From Hymenobacter jeongseonensis (lineage in GTDB: Bacteria; Bacteroidota; Bacteroidia; Cytophagales; Hymenobacteraceae): a stretch of DNA of 64,000 bases. Positions 42,138-50,540 of the stretch are shown in pieces (the stretch's first letter is position 1; every line of letters begins with the position of its first letter). Location of the stretch: positions 1-64,000 of the forward strand of contig NZ_JADQDQ010000012.1 of NCBI RefSeq assembly GCF_015694725.1, written 5' to 3'. A program made the translations under genes and the position numbers. The notes beneath the pieces are model-generated. The model was not told the DNA's origin and made no database searches. It saw only the letters and a list, made by a program, of their open reading frames with translations.

Positions 42138-43031
42138 TTAGAGGCTGAGCGAGGGCTTGGGGGAGTCGGCCCACCATTCGTCGTTTTCCCAGGCTTCGTC
42201 CCAACCGAGTTTGGCGTATTTGGGGTTGATTTGGCCACCCCGGTCACCAATGCCAAAATCGGTATACACATCGGGCGCGGCGGCGAAGAAATCAGTGGAA
42301 ACCACAAATTTTTTGACCTGCTTGGTCGAACGATTCAGCCGGTTGCCCCGCAGCAACAGGCCGCTGCCCCGGGCGGGCATGCTTTCATCAATGCCCAATA
42401 CACCCGTCACGTAATCCGTTTTATTCGAGTCCGCAAGGGTGTAGAAATCGAGCACCGCCTCTCCTTCAAATACGCCGCTGTTATCGCTGTTTTCCTCCAC
42501 CAACTGCAGTCGAGCTCGGGCTGTGTAGGTTTGGGCGGCCGCCGTATCCGGCAAGTCGCTGCCAGCCCCGGCAATAAAAAAGCCTCCCCGGGGCAAATCC
42601 TGCACCTGTTGAATGGTCAGCGTTCCGGTGAAGTTTCGCACATTTTTTCGGTAATGGCATTTGCCGCGGACGTGGTAGACGGCCGGGTTCTGCTCATCAA
42701 GCTGAACGTCGTTGAATATCAAGGCAAACCGGTAGTGGTCGGGGCCGAAAAAGCCCTCCAAAGCCGGATTCGTTTGTCTGTTCTTGATATCTCCCTGTAA
42801 AAGACCAGCCAAGTTGCAACGACTCAGCAGGCTTTGCATAGGGGCTGTTAGCGTATCTGACACCTTGAACAGTGACGGCAGCGGCGGTTGGGCCAGTTGG
42901 GCAGAGGTACTGGCAGCACCTTGTGCTTCTACGGCAACTTGTGAAACGGATGCCGCCTGCGCAACCGGGGCCTTTTCATGACATGCCGCGGCGACCAAGG
43001 CTAGTCCAATTCCCCAAATCAGATTTTTCAT
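42138..43031 (-). CDS. Lipoprotein of an unrecognised tandem family (copy B)
   Basis: This 297-residue protein has a lipoprotein signal (AAAC, Cys17) followed by a linker of Ala, Gln and Ser to about residue 50. The rest is homologous to the product of 41239-42051, including FGPDHYRFALIF, QQVQDLP, and the C-terminal GDRGGQIN, KY and GWD..W.N.EWW block. So one copy is lipid-anchored and the other secreted. Its ATG overlaps the stop of the DUF2306 gene by four bases (ATGA), indicating co-transcription with it. No function is known to me; the strongly kept C-terminal motif looks like a binding or catalytic surface. Confidence 0.72.
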   Translation of the reverse strand: MKNLIWGIGLALVAAACHEKAPVAQAASVSQVAVEAQGAASTSAQLAQPPLPSLFKVSDTLTAPMQSLLSRCNLAGLLQGDIKNRQTNPALEGFFGPDHYRFALIFNDVQLDEQNPAVYHVRGKCHYRKNVRNFTGTLTIQQVQDLPRGGFFIAGAGSDLPDTAAAQTYTARARLQLVEENSDNSGVFEGEAVLDFYTLADSNKTDYVTGVLGIDESMPARGSGLLLRGNRLNRSTKQVKKFVVSTDFFAAAPDVYTDFGIGDRGGQINPKYAKLGWDEAWENDEWWADSPKPSLSL

Positions 43032-43702
43032 GCCGCCAATTTACTCCGAAGGTTCGGCATGAAAGCCTGCAAAAAGTACCGTCCCAATCCTACTTCCAGC
43101 AGAATTTCAACCAGCACCAAATTACCCACCCACGACAGCCACGTCACCGTCAGGTACGTCTCGATGGGCTTGGTTTCGAACACGTAGTATAGCACGTAGC
43201 TTTCGCCGCGCAGGGCCAGAGCGGCCAGGGTCACGGCGTAGGAGCGCAGCATCCAGTCCACGTGCAGGCTCCACTGGCGCTGGCGGGCCGCCTGGTAGGC
43301 GCGCCAGGTGCACAGCCACCACACCAGGCATTGCAGCGTGAACCCGACCTGCGCGGCCAGCCCGCCATTGGCAAAGCGTGCCAGAATGAGCCCCGACGGA
43401 GCCGCCAGCGCCAGAATACCGATGATGTAGAACTTGCCCAGCTGCCGGTGCAGCCCCGGCCCACGCCGCGCCAGCACCGGCAAAAACTGCAGCAGCCCGG
43501 CCACCAGCACCACGAGGCTGGTGGTGATGTGCACATAAAACCCCAGCCGAAACACGGAGTTGTCGTTGGTGTCCTCGCTTTTGGTGGTAAGAAAGTGGAT
43601 GCCCTTCTCGAAGGTGTAGTAGGGCAGCGTTTTGGTGAGCATCAGGCCCGCGAAGGCGGCGATGACGAGGGCCGCGAGGGCGAGGAGAATTTTTCGGGCC
43701 AT
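43028..43702 (-). CDS. DUF2306 membrane protein
   Basis: This 224-residue protein has about six hydrophobic segments and matches the DUF2306 pattern: FYVHITTSLVVLVAGLLQFLP in an early helix, then RRGPGLHRQLGKFYIIGIL, a region with HVDWMLRSYAVTLAAL, and conserved His residues near the membrane that resemble heme- or metal-binding positions. The function of this family is not established. Its stop overlaps the start of the lipoprotein at 42138 (ATGA). A terminator upstream separates it from recQ. Confidence 0.82.
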   Translation of the reverse strand: MARKILLALAALVIAAFAGLMLTKTLPYYTFEKGIHFLTTKSEDTNDNSVFRLGFYVHITTSLVVLVAGLLQFLPVLARRGPGLHRQLGKFYIIGILALAAPSGLILARFANGGLAAQVGFTLQCLVWWLCTWRAYQAARQRQWSLHVDWMLRSYAVTLAALALRGESYVLYYVFETKPIETYLTVTWLSWVGNLVLVEILLEVGLGRYFLQAFMPNLRSKLAA

Positions 43703-43741
43703 GAAGCGCGGCGGTTTCGGGCGGGCACCTGCAAATAAAGA

Positions 43742-43766
43742 GGCCCGCCGTGGGTAACGGCGGGCC
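43742..43766 (-). terminator. Rho-independent terminator of recQ
   Basis: A 9-bp GC-rich perfect stem (43742-43750 and 43758-43766) with a seven-base loop is followed on the minus strand by TCTTTATTT. It begins nine bases after the recQ stop. Confidence 0.8.
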
Positions 43767-43774
43767 AGATTCTT

Positions 43775-46000
43775 TTATTGGCCGCGCAAGCGCTTGTGGT
43801 AGAGCGCGGCCATGCGCAACTGGAAGTAGTCGTACTTCTCGCGCAGGTGGTCAAACAGGTCGCGGAGCGTGGGGTCGCCGCCGAGCTGGGCGCGCGCGGT
43901 GAATATTTCGGCCAGCTCCGCGTCACTCGCGAAATCGTGGATGCGCAGCTCGCGGCCCTTGGCGTAGGCGTTGTAGAGGTGCGTTTTCACGGTGCTCAGG
44001 GCCAGGCCGCGGCGCTCGGAAATATCCTCCGGCGTGAGGCCCATTTGATGGAACTGAATAGTGGCGTCCTCGGAGTCGCTTACGGGTTTATCGGCTTTCT
44101 CGGCTGCCGTCAGGCGCGGGCGCGGCTCGTTGAACATGCTGTCCGAATCAGAGGGCACGTACTGGCCGCCGCCGTGCTCCAGAATGAGTCGGATGAAGGC
44201 TTCGCCGTAGGTCTCGAATTTCTTCATGCCCACGCCCGAAATGCCCAGCATGCCCACGCGGTTCACGGGCCGTTCGGCGGCCATTTCCTGCAGCGTGGCA
44301 TCGCTAAATACCACGTAGGGCGGCACCCCCTGCTCGTCGGCAATCTGCTTGCGGAGCTTGCGCAGCTTGTCGAACAGCTGCGCCTCGGGCGTGCCAATGG
44401 TGGCGGCAACGGGTGCTTTTTTGCCGGCGCGGGTGGGCTTCTCGGCCTTCTCACTGGGCTGGAATTTCTTGAGCGGCAGCGCAAGCTGGCCTTTCAGCAC
44501 TTCGTGGCCGCGCTCGGTGATTTTCAGTGCGTAGCCTTCCTCGTAGGCGATGTAGAACAGGCCATCGTTCAGCATCTGGTGGATGTAGCTGTACCAGTCG
44601 AGGTAGGGCAAATCGGAACCCGCGCCGTAGGTCTTAATCTGGTCGTAGCCGCCTTGTAGCACGGCCTGATTGCGCATACCCCGCAGAATGTCAATCAGCA
44701 GATTGATGGCCACCCGCTCACGGCTGCGGAACACGGCCGAGAGGGCTTTTTGGGCAATCAGCGTCCCATCAAACGTGGTGGGCGGGTTGCGGCAGATGTC
44801 GCAGTTGCCGCAGTCGTGCGGCAGGTTTTCGGAGAAGTAGTTGAGCAGGATTTTGCGGCGGCAGCTGGCGGCTTCGGCAAATTGCTGCATGCGCTCCAGC
44901 TTGGCGGTGTTGAGCTGGGCCTGCCGGGCGGGCACGTCCTTGGTCACCATCTCGCGCATCTGCATCACGTCGGCGAAGCTGTAGAACAGGATGGCGGTGC
45001 TGGGCGCGCCGTCGCGCCCGGCCCGACCGATTTCCTGGTAGTAGCCTTCGATGTTTTTCGGCAGGTTGTAGTGCATCACCCAACGCACGTTGCTCTTGTC
45101 GATGCCCATGCCAAAGGCGATGGTGGCCACAATCACCTGAATATCATCCTGCAAAAAAGCTTCCTGGGCCTTGCCGCGCTGCAAGGGCGTCATGCCCGCG
45201 TGGTAGTGCGAGGCCTTGATGCCCTTGGCGATGAGCTTACCGGAGATGGTTTCGCAGGTCTTGCGCGAGAGGCAGTAGATGATGCCGGGGTCCTGCGGAT
45301 TGCGGGTGATGTAGTCGATGACCGAGCCCACCCGGTCCTGACCGGGGCGCACCATTAGGTTGATGTTCGGCCGGTCGAAGCTGGACAGGAACACCTTGGG
45401 CTCGCGCAAGTTGAGTTGGGTAATGATGTCGCGCTTCGTCAGCCGGTCGGCCGTGGCCGTGAGGGCGATGATGGGCGTGCTCGGGAAGTGGTTCCGCAAC
45501 TGGCCCAGCTGCGTGTATTCGGGTCGGAAATCGTGGCCCCAGCTCGAAATACAGTGCGCCTCGTCGATGGCAAACAGGCTGATATTGACCCGCGTCAAGA
45601 ACTGCAGGAAACCGTCGGACAGTAGCTTTTCGGGCGACACGTAGAGCAGCTTGAGGTAGCCACCGGTGGCGGCGCGGGCAATGTCATTGGCCTCGCTCTG
45701 GCCCACGCTGCTGTTGATATAGGCTGCCGCAATACCGTTGGCCTTCAGGGCTTCTACCTGGTCCTTCATCAGGGCGATGAGGGGCGAAACTACGATGCAG
45801 GTGCCTTCCGAAACGACGGCCGGAATCTGAAAGCAGACCGACTTGCCGCCGCCGGTGGGCATAAGCACCACGGTGTCTTTGCCGGCCAGGATGTGCTGGA
45901 TGATGTCGCCCTGCATGGGGCGGAAATTGTCGTAGCCGTAGTACCGTTTCAGGGCCTGGCGGGCGGCTTGCAGTTGCGGGGCAGTGGCTAGTTCGGGCAT
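43775..46000 (-). CDS. recQ: ATP-dependent DNA helicase RecQ
   Basis: This 741-residue helicase has Walker A (MPTGGGKS, 47-54), DEAH at 146-149 within IDEAHCISSWGHDFRPEY, and the conserved helicase blocks through GRAGRDG. The RQC zinc site shows C-x-x-x-RRK followed by CGNCDIC. A winged-helix region and an HRDC domain (about 535-610) follow. The last ~100 residues form an extra helix-turn-helix domain (LTPEDISERRGLALSTVKTHL) found in many Bacteroidota RecQ proteins. It unwinds recombination and repair intermediates. It ends with a clear terminator and is preceded by a GC-rich repeat-like hairpin. Confidence 0.95.
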   Translation of the reverse strand: MPELATAPQLQAARQALKRYYGYDNFRPMQGDIIQHILAGKDTVVLMPTGGGKSVCFQIPAVVSEGTCIVVSPLIALMKDQVEALKANGIAAAYINSSVGQSEANDIARAATGGYLKLLYVSPEKLLSDGFLQFLTRVNISLFAIDEAHCISSWGHDFRPEYTQLGQLRNHFPSTPIIALTATADRLTKRDIITQLNLREPKVFLSSFDRPNINLMVRPGQDRVGSVIDYITRNPQDPGIIYCLSRKTCETISGKLIAKGIKASHYHAGMTPLQRGKAQEAFLQDDIQVIVATIAFGMGIDKSNVRWVMHYNLPKNIEGYYQEIGRAGRDGAPSTAILFYSFADVMQMREMVTKDVPARQAQLNTAKLERMQQFAEAASCRRKILLNYFSENLPHDCGNCDICRNPPTTFDGTLIAQKALSAVFRSRERVAINLLIDILRGMRNQAVLQGGYDQIKTYGAGSDLPYLDWYSYIHQMLNDGLFYIAYEEGYALKITERGHEVLKGQLALPLKKFQPSEKAEKPTRAGKKAPVAATIGTPEAQLFDKLRKLRKQIADEQGVPPYVVFSDATLQEMAAERPVNRVGMLGISGVGMKKFETYGEAFIRLILEHGGGQYVPSDSDSMFNEPRPRLTAAEKADKPVSDSEDATIQFHQMGLTPEDISERRGLALSTVKTHLYNAYAKGRELRIHDFASDAELAEIFTARAQLGGDPTLRDLFDHLREKYDYFQLRMAALYHKRLRGQ

Positions 46001-46011
46001 GTTGTTCGGGG

Positions 46012-46056
46012 TAACCTCACCCCCCGGCCCCCTCTCCCGCGGAGAGAGGGAGCCGG
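46012..46056. repeat. GC-rich hairpin element upstream of recQ
   Basis: The run CCTCACCCCCCGGCC is followed by CCCTCTC (46030-46036) pairing with GAGAGGG (46044-46050). It resembles a GC-rich intergenic repeat I have seen in several phyla, but only one copy is in this window. Confidence 0.45.
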
Positions 46057-46081
46057 ACGACTCGTTGGGGAGCGGTGTAAT

Positions 46082-46477
46082 TTATAGATTCTCGGTAATG
46101 GTGGCGAGGACTTCGTCTAAGCTGGTTAGCACTTGCTGGTTGGTGAAACGCAGTTCGCGGTAGCCTAATTCCGTTAGTGTGAAGGTACGGCCGAGGTCGT
46201 ATTCGGCTTGCTCGGGGGTGAGGTGAATTTCGCCGTCGAGCTCGATGGTAAGCTTGGCCGATACGCAGATAAAATCGACGATAAAAAAGCCAATGGCGTG
46301 CTGGCGGCGGAACTTGATGTCTCGTTTGGAGCCCCGTAATTCCTGCCAGAGAATATTTTCGGCGGGCGTGGGGGCTTTGCGGTTTTCACGGGCATAGACC
46401 TTCGCCTTGTCCCAAGTGCGGACATCGGTGTGGTAGATGTGCTCTTACGGGCCGCTTAGCCTGAGAGGCTCGTTCAT
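46082..46477 (-). pseudogene. DUF559 (Vsr-like endonuclease domain) gene broken by an in-frame stop
   Basis: Reading from ATG 46477, ten codons (MNEPLRLSGP) are followed by TAA at 46447-46445, after which the same frame stays open for 120 codons to TAA at 46084-46082. The open part is a clear DUF559 domain: YARENRKAPTPAE, ILWQELRG, KFRRQHAIGFFIVDFIC, KLTIELDGEIHL, YDLGRT and GYRELRFTN. No ATG, GTG or TTG lies between the stop and the domain. A TATCTTCC box at 46489-46482 sits five bases before the ATG, as in other near-leaderless genes here, which supports 46477 as the old start. The family resembles very-short-patch repair-type nucleases. It overlaps the 3' end of the methyltransferase gene. 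Confidence 0.75.
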
Positions 46478-47639
46478 GCGAGGAAGATAGCGCCACCCGC
46501 CGACTCCCCCGGTACAGCTCATACTTCATCAGCCGGCAGTCAATTGGCCCGTTGAACAGCGGCACTCGCCGCGCCGGCTTCAGCCCGATGCTCTTCGCCG
46601 CCTCCAGGTTTCCGGTGAAGACGAAAGCGTTATAGCCCTGAAAATTTGCCTTTAGTGAATCTCCAATCGTCTTGTACAAGGCCGCCATTTCGGCCTCCTC
46701 CCCTATCCGCTCGCCATACGGCGGGTTCATGAGCACAATGCCCGGCTCCTCCTTGGCCGGAGCTACGGCATCTTTCACATCGCGGACGGACAACCGAATA
46801 AAGTCCTCCAATCCAGCGGCCGTAATGTTGGCCGCCGCCATGTCGATGGTTTTGGGGTCGAGGTCGGAGCCGGCGAGGTAGGCCTGCGGCTCGTCGAGGC
46901 GCTGGGCTTTGGCTTCTTCGCGCACCTGCTGCCAGAGTTCGGGGTCAAAGTCGTACCAGTTTTCGAAGCCAAACTTGCCCTGATGAAACAAGCCGGGCGC
47001 GATGCGCTGGCTGATGAGGCCCGCTTCGGTGAGGATGGTGGCCGAGCCGCACATGGGGTCGATGAGGGGCTTTTTGCCATCCCAACCGGATAGCATCACC
47101 AGGCCGGCGGCCAGCACCTCGTTCAGCGGCGCTTCGTTGGTGTGCTGGCGGTAGCCGCGGCGGTGCAGCGAGTCGCCGGCCGCGTCGAGGCTGAGGATGA
47201 CTTCGTTTTCCGTCATGCGCAGGTGCAGGCGGATGTCGGGCGTGCGGGTGTCGATGCTGGGCCGCTCGCCGGTGCGGGCCCGGAACTGGTCCACAATGGC
47301 ATCTTTGGTGAGCTGGGCCACGAAGAGCGAGTGCTCGAAGGTGGAGCGGTTCACCACGGGCGTAATGGCGAAGGTTTGGCCCGGGCCAATAAAATCCTGC
47401 CAGTCGATGCGGCTGACCTCGCGGTACAGCGCCTTTTCATCTTCGGCATAAAACGCGGCGAAGGGCCGCAGCAGGCGCATGGAAAGCCGGCTCCAGAGCG
47501 CTACTTCGTAGAGCAGGCGGTGGTCGCCAATGAACTCAACGGCCCGCGAGCCGACGTGCGTGATATCGGCCCCGAGGGCGTAGAGTTCGTCGGCGAGCAG
47601 TTCTTCCAGGCCGAACTGGGTGGTGGCGGTAAGGTGCAT
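46386..47639 (-). CDS. THUMP-domain class I RNA methyltransferase (RlmL N-half type)
   Basis: This 417-residue enzyme has an N-terminal ferredoxin-like/THUMP part (about 1-150) and a SAM-dependent methyltransferase domain. Motifs are DPMCGSATILTEAG for SAM binding and NPPYGERIG as the catalytic NPPY. It likely methylates guanine N2 in 23S rRNA, as RlmL/YcbY does. ATG 47639 matches the family start and follows GACCTTTG, a one-mismatch -7 box. The last ~35 residues, after YELYRGSRR, look unlike the family and read through the start of the broken DUF559 gene, so a frameshift or lost stop near 46490 is likely. A shift of one frame would end it at TGA overlapping the DUF559 ATG. Confidence 0.88.
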   Translation of the reverse strand: MHLTATTQFGLEELLADELYALGADITHVGSRAVEFIGDHRLLYEVALWSRLSMRLLRPFAAFYAEDEKALYREVSRIDWQDFIGPGQTFAITPVVNRSTFEHSLFVAQLTKDAIVDQFRARTGERPSIDTRTPDIRLHLRMTENEVILSLDAAGDSLHRRGYRQHTNEAPLNEVLAAGLVMLSGWDGKKPLIDPMCGSATILTEAGLISQRIAPGLFHQGKFGFENWYDFDPELWQQVREEAKAQRLDEPQAYLAGSDLDPKTIDMAAANITAAGLEDFIRLSVRDVKDAVAPAKEEPGIVLMNPPYGERIGEEAEMAALYKTIGDSLKANFQGYNAFVFTGNLEAAKSIGLKPARRVPLFNGPIDCRLMKYELYRGSRRVALSSSHERASQAKRPVRAHLPHRCPHLGQGEGLCP

Positions 47640-47684
47640 AGTACTGCAAAGGTCGGGCTCCAGAAACAGAGTGCCACTTATTTC

Positions 47685-47692
47685 TACCTTTA
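47685..47692 (+). promoter_or_regulatory. -7 promoter box (TACCTTTA) of the sugar transporter
   Basis: TACCTTTA matches TAnnTTTG at seven of eight positions, 20 bases before the ATG at 47713. It lies between two divergent genes. Confidence 0.4.
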
Positions 47693-47712
47693 GTCCCCCA
47701 AAAACTCCCCGC

Positions 47713-49131
47713 ATGGCCACCGCACCCTTTACCGCCACTACCAACCCCACCGCGCCCGCCCGCTCCTACGCCGGCCCCATGGTGCTGATGACGACGCTGT
47801 TCTTCCTGTTTGGCGCCGTCACGAACTTCAACGACGTGCTTATGCCTTACCTCAAAGACATTTGCCAACTCACGGATTTGCAGTCTTCGGCGGTGCAGTC
47901 GGCCTTTTTCGGCGCCTATTTTCTCATGTCGCTGCCCGCCGGCTGGGTCCTGAAGAAGCTCGGCTACCAGCGCGGCATCGTACTGGGCCTGCTGATTATG
48001 GCCGGCGGCGCGCTACTATTTATTCCGGCCGCTGACTCCCGGGCTTTCGCGCTGTTTCTCACCGCACTGGCCGTACTCGGCGCCGGCATCACGCTGCTGC
48101 AAGTAGCGGCCAACCCCTACGTCAGCGTGTTGGGGCCGGCGCGCAATGCCGCGGCCCGGGTCAGCATCGTGGGCGTGGCCAACAACTTCGGCGGGGCGCT
48201 GTCGCCGCTAGTGGGCGGCTTGGTGCTGTTCGGTGGTTCGGTGGCGCTGAAAGCGCGGCTGGCCGCCTTGCCGCTGGCGCAGCGCCTGGGCGAAGAAGCC
48301 CAGTTGGTCAAAGGCCCATACATCGGGCTGGCAGTATTTCTGGTGGTGCTGGCGGGCGTGTTTTTCTTCTTGGTCAAGCTGCCCGAAATCGAGGGCATGG
48401 CCCCCGAAAGCGACGTGCGAGGCACCGAATGGGCAGAAGATGGCAAGCTCCAGGTCACCCACCGCGACAGTGCCCTTGCCTTTCCCCATCTGGTGCTGGG
48501 GGTAGTCGCCATTTTCGTATACGTTGGGGTAGAAGTAGGCCTGGGGTCCTTTCTTATTCGCTACGGCGAGGCGCAGGGGATTCAGCAGCTTTCGGCCTTC
48601 ACCCAAAGTTTAGTGCGGGGACTGAACGTGGCCACCAACTACGCGCTGGTGTTGTTTGGCAAAGAGCCGGCGCCCATTGATACCACCATCGGCTTCACGA
48701 AGGCCGTGGGCGCGGTGCTGGTGTCGTCGTACTGGTTTGGCTCGCTGGTGGGCCGGCTCGTGGGCATTCCCTTGCTTTTGAAGTTAAACAACCGCGCGAT
48801 GCTGGTGACGGTGTGCGCGGCCGGTGCCGCCCTAGTAGGCGCCAGCGTGCTGAGCACCGGCGAAACCGCTCTCTGGCTCATCGTCCTCTGCGGCCTGATG
48901 AACTCCATCATGTGGCCCGTGATATTCCCGCTGGCCATTACCGGGCTGGGGCGCTTCACTAAGCAAGGCTCTTCCTACCTGATTATGGCCATTGTGGGCG
49001 GGGCCCTTATTCCCCCGCTCATGGGCTGGCTGGCCACGCACGGCGGCGGGCTGCGGGTGGCCTTCGTAGTGCCCGCACTGTGCTACCTATACCTGTTGTT
49101 TTATGCCCTACGGGGCTACCGGGTGCGGTAG
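47713..49131 (+). CDS. Sugar MFS transporter (FucP/GluP-like)
   Basis: This 472-residue protein has about twelve membrane segments and the fucose/glucose-galactose permease signature: FFLFGAVTNFNDVLMPYLK in helix 1, SAFFGAYFLMSLPAGWVLKKLGYQRG in helices 2-3, and ITLLQVAANPYVSVLG in helix 4. The family drives sugar uptake with protons or sodium. The ATG at 47713 gives a short cytoplasmic tail; the earlier frame from 47620 overlaps the divergent methyltransferase gene and lies before the promoter. No sugar-catabolic genes are adjacent, so the sugar is not predictable. Confidence 0.9.
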   Translation: MATAPFTATTNPTAPARSYAGPMVLMTTLFFLFGAVTNFNDVLMPYLKDICQLTDLQSSAVQSAFFGAYFLMSLPAGWVLKKLGYQRGIVLGLLIMAGGALLFIPAADSRAFALFLTALAVLGAGITLLQVAANPYVSVLGPARNAAARVSIVGVANNFGGALSPLVGGLVLFGGSVALKARLAALPLAQRLGEEAQLVKGPYIGLAVFLVVLAGVFFFLVKLPEIEGMAPESDVRGTEWAEDGKLQVTHRDSALAFPHLVLGVVAIFVYVGVEVGLGSFLIRYGEAQGIQQLSAFTQSLVRGLNVATNYALVLFGKEPAPIDTTIGFTKAVGAVLVSSYWFGSLVGRLVGIPLLLKLNNRAMLVTVCAAGAALVGASVLSTGETALWLIVLCGLMNSIMWPVIFPLAITGLGRFTKQGSSYLIMAIVGGALIPPLMGWLATHGGGLRVAFVVPALCYLYLLFYALRGYRVR

Positions 49132-49373
49132 CATCAGGCCTTACGGTCCTCACAGAAACTCCACCGGCGCGCTGCCGCCTTCTTGCCATCCCGGATTTAA
49201 AGTGTCAAGTCGCTGGCGCACGTAGTAGCCCCAAAGCTTGCTCAGGCGCTTTGCAGCAGCAGCAAAAATGGCCGGGCAGCTTTTCCAAGTGGCCGCCACT
49301 ACCGTTCTCACTACCGGCAGATGCTTGATAGGTGCTAACCTTTCGGTCCGACCAGCCGGAACCCGCCTGCCGG

Positions 49374-49381
49374 TACCTTTG
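49374..49381 (+). promoter_or_regulatory. -7 promoter box (TACCTTTG) of murB
   Basis: This is an exact TAnnTTTG match with only four bases before the murB ATG at 49386, which predicts a leaderless mRNA. Confidence 0.55.
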
Positions 49382-49385
49382 CAGC

Positions 49386-50420
49386 ATGCTCCTCGAAGAA
49401 AACGTCTCCCTCCGCCCCTACAATACCTTTGGCCTCGACGTGCAGGCCCGCTATTTCGCCCGCTTTGCCTCGGCCGATGAGCTGCGTCAGCTCCTGCGGC
49501 AGCCCGAAGTGCAAGGGCGCGAAATCCTCATCCTCGGCGGCGGCTCCAACCTGCTCTTCACCCAAGATTTCAACGGCGTAGTGCTCAAAAACGAGATTCG
49601 CGGGCTGGAAATCATCAGCGAAGACGCCGAAGCCAATACAGCCCTGCTCCGCGCCGGAGCCGGCGAAAGCTGGCACGGCCTAGTCGAATACGCCCTCGAC
49701 CAACATCTAAGCGGCATCGAAAACCTCTCGCTCATTCCCGGCACGGTGGGCGCGGCCCCGCTCCAGAACATCGGCGCCTACGGGGCCGAGCTGCGCGACA
49801 CCTTCGAGCACCTCGAAGCCGTGAGCCTCGCCACCGGCGATTTTCGCGTGTTCACGGCCGATGAGTGCGGCTTCGGCTACCGCGAAAGCGTGTTCAAAAA
49901 CATCCTCAAAAATCAGTTCGTGGTCACGGCCGTGGCCCTGCGCCTGCACCGCCAGGCCCGCCCCAACGTGCGCTACGGTGCCATCAGCGAAACCCTGGCC
50001 GAGCTCGGCATCACCGGCGAGCCTACGCCCCAGGACGTGAGCCGGGCCGTGGTGCACATCCGCCGCTCCAAGCTGCCCGACCCGGCCCAAGTGGGCAACG
50101 CGGGCTCGTTTTTTAAGAACCCCGAGGTACCCCAGGCCCAGTTCGACCAGCTCAAAAGCAACTACCCCGACCTGCCCGGCTACCCCGTGCCCGGCGGCGT
50201 GAAGGTGCCGGCGGCCTGGCTCATCGAGCGGGCCGGCTGGAAAGGCCTGCGCCGCGGCCCCGGTGCGGGCACCCACGGCGTGCACGACCGCCAGGCCCTG
50301 GTGCTGGTGCACCACGGCGGCGCTTCGGGCAACGACCTACGCCAGCTCGCCGAGGAAATAATCTCCTCCGTGCGCCAGCAGTTTGGAATCGAGCTTCATC
50401 CGGAAGTTAACATTTTGTGA
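49386..50420 (+). CDS. murB: UDP-N-acetylenolpyruvoylglucosamine reductase
   Basis: This 344-residue type I MurB reduces UDP-GlcNAc-enolpyruvate to UDP-MurNAc in peptidoglycan synthesis. It shows the N-terminal SLRPYNTFGL, the FAD-binding ILGGGSNLLF and the IPGTVGAAPLQNIGAYG core, GYRESVFK, and the active-site Ser in NAGSFFKNP. A late segment (PAAWLIERAGWKG) and the C-terminal HPEVNIL are family-typical. The ATG at 49386 is fixed by the adjacent promoter box and by the N-terminal motif; the longer frame from 49332 is rejected. It is a single gene here, not in an mur cluster. Confidence 0.96.
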   Translation: MLLEENVSLRPYNTFGLDVQARYFARFASADELRQLLRQPEVQGREILILGGGSNLLFTQDFNGVVLKNEIRGLEIISEDAEANTALLRAGAGESWHGLVEYALDQHLSGIENLSLIPGTVGAAPLQNIGAYGAELRDTFEHLEAVSLATGDFRVFTADECGFGYRESVFKNILKNQFVVTAVALRLHRQARPNVRYGAISETLAELGITGEPTPQDVSRAVVHIRRSKLPDPAQVGNAGSFFKNPEVPQAQFDQLKSNYPDLPGYPVPGGVKVPAAWLIERAGWKGLRRGPGAGTHGVHDRQALVLVHHGGASGNDLRQLAEEIISSVRQQFGIELHPEVNIL

Positions 50421-50540
50421 TTCATTAGTACTTTGAACAATTGCGGGTTATCAAGCTGAATTCCGCGAAAAGTGAATAATTTGTTGCGAACTTTGCGATA
50501 GCAACTTCGCTGTCATTCTCCTTTTTTTACAATTCAAAAG

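Noticed and set aside
43775..47639. recQ, DUF559 and methyltransferase considered as a defence island
   Set aside because: The methyltransferase is of the rRNA THUMP type, RecQ is the housekeeping form, and the DUF559 gene is broken; no restriction or toxin partner is present.
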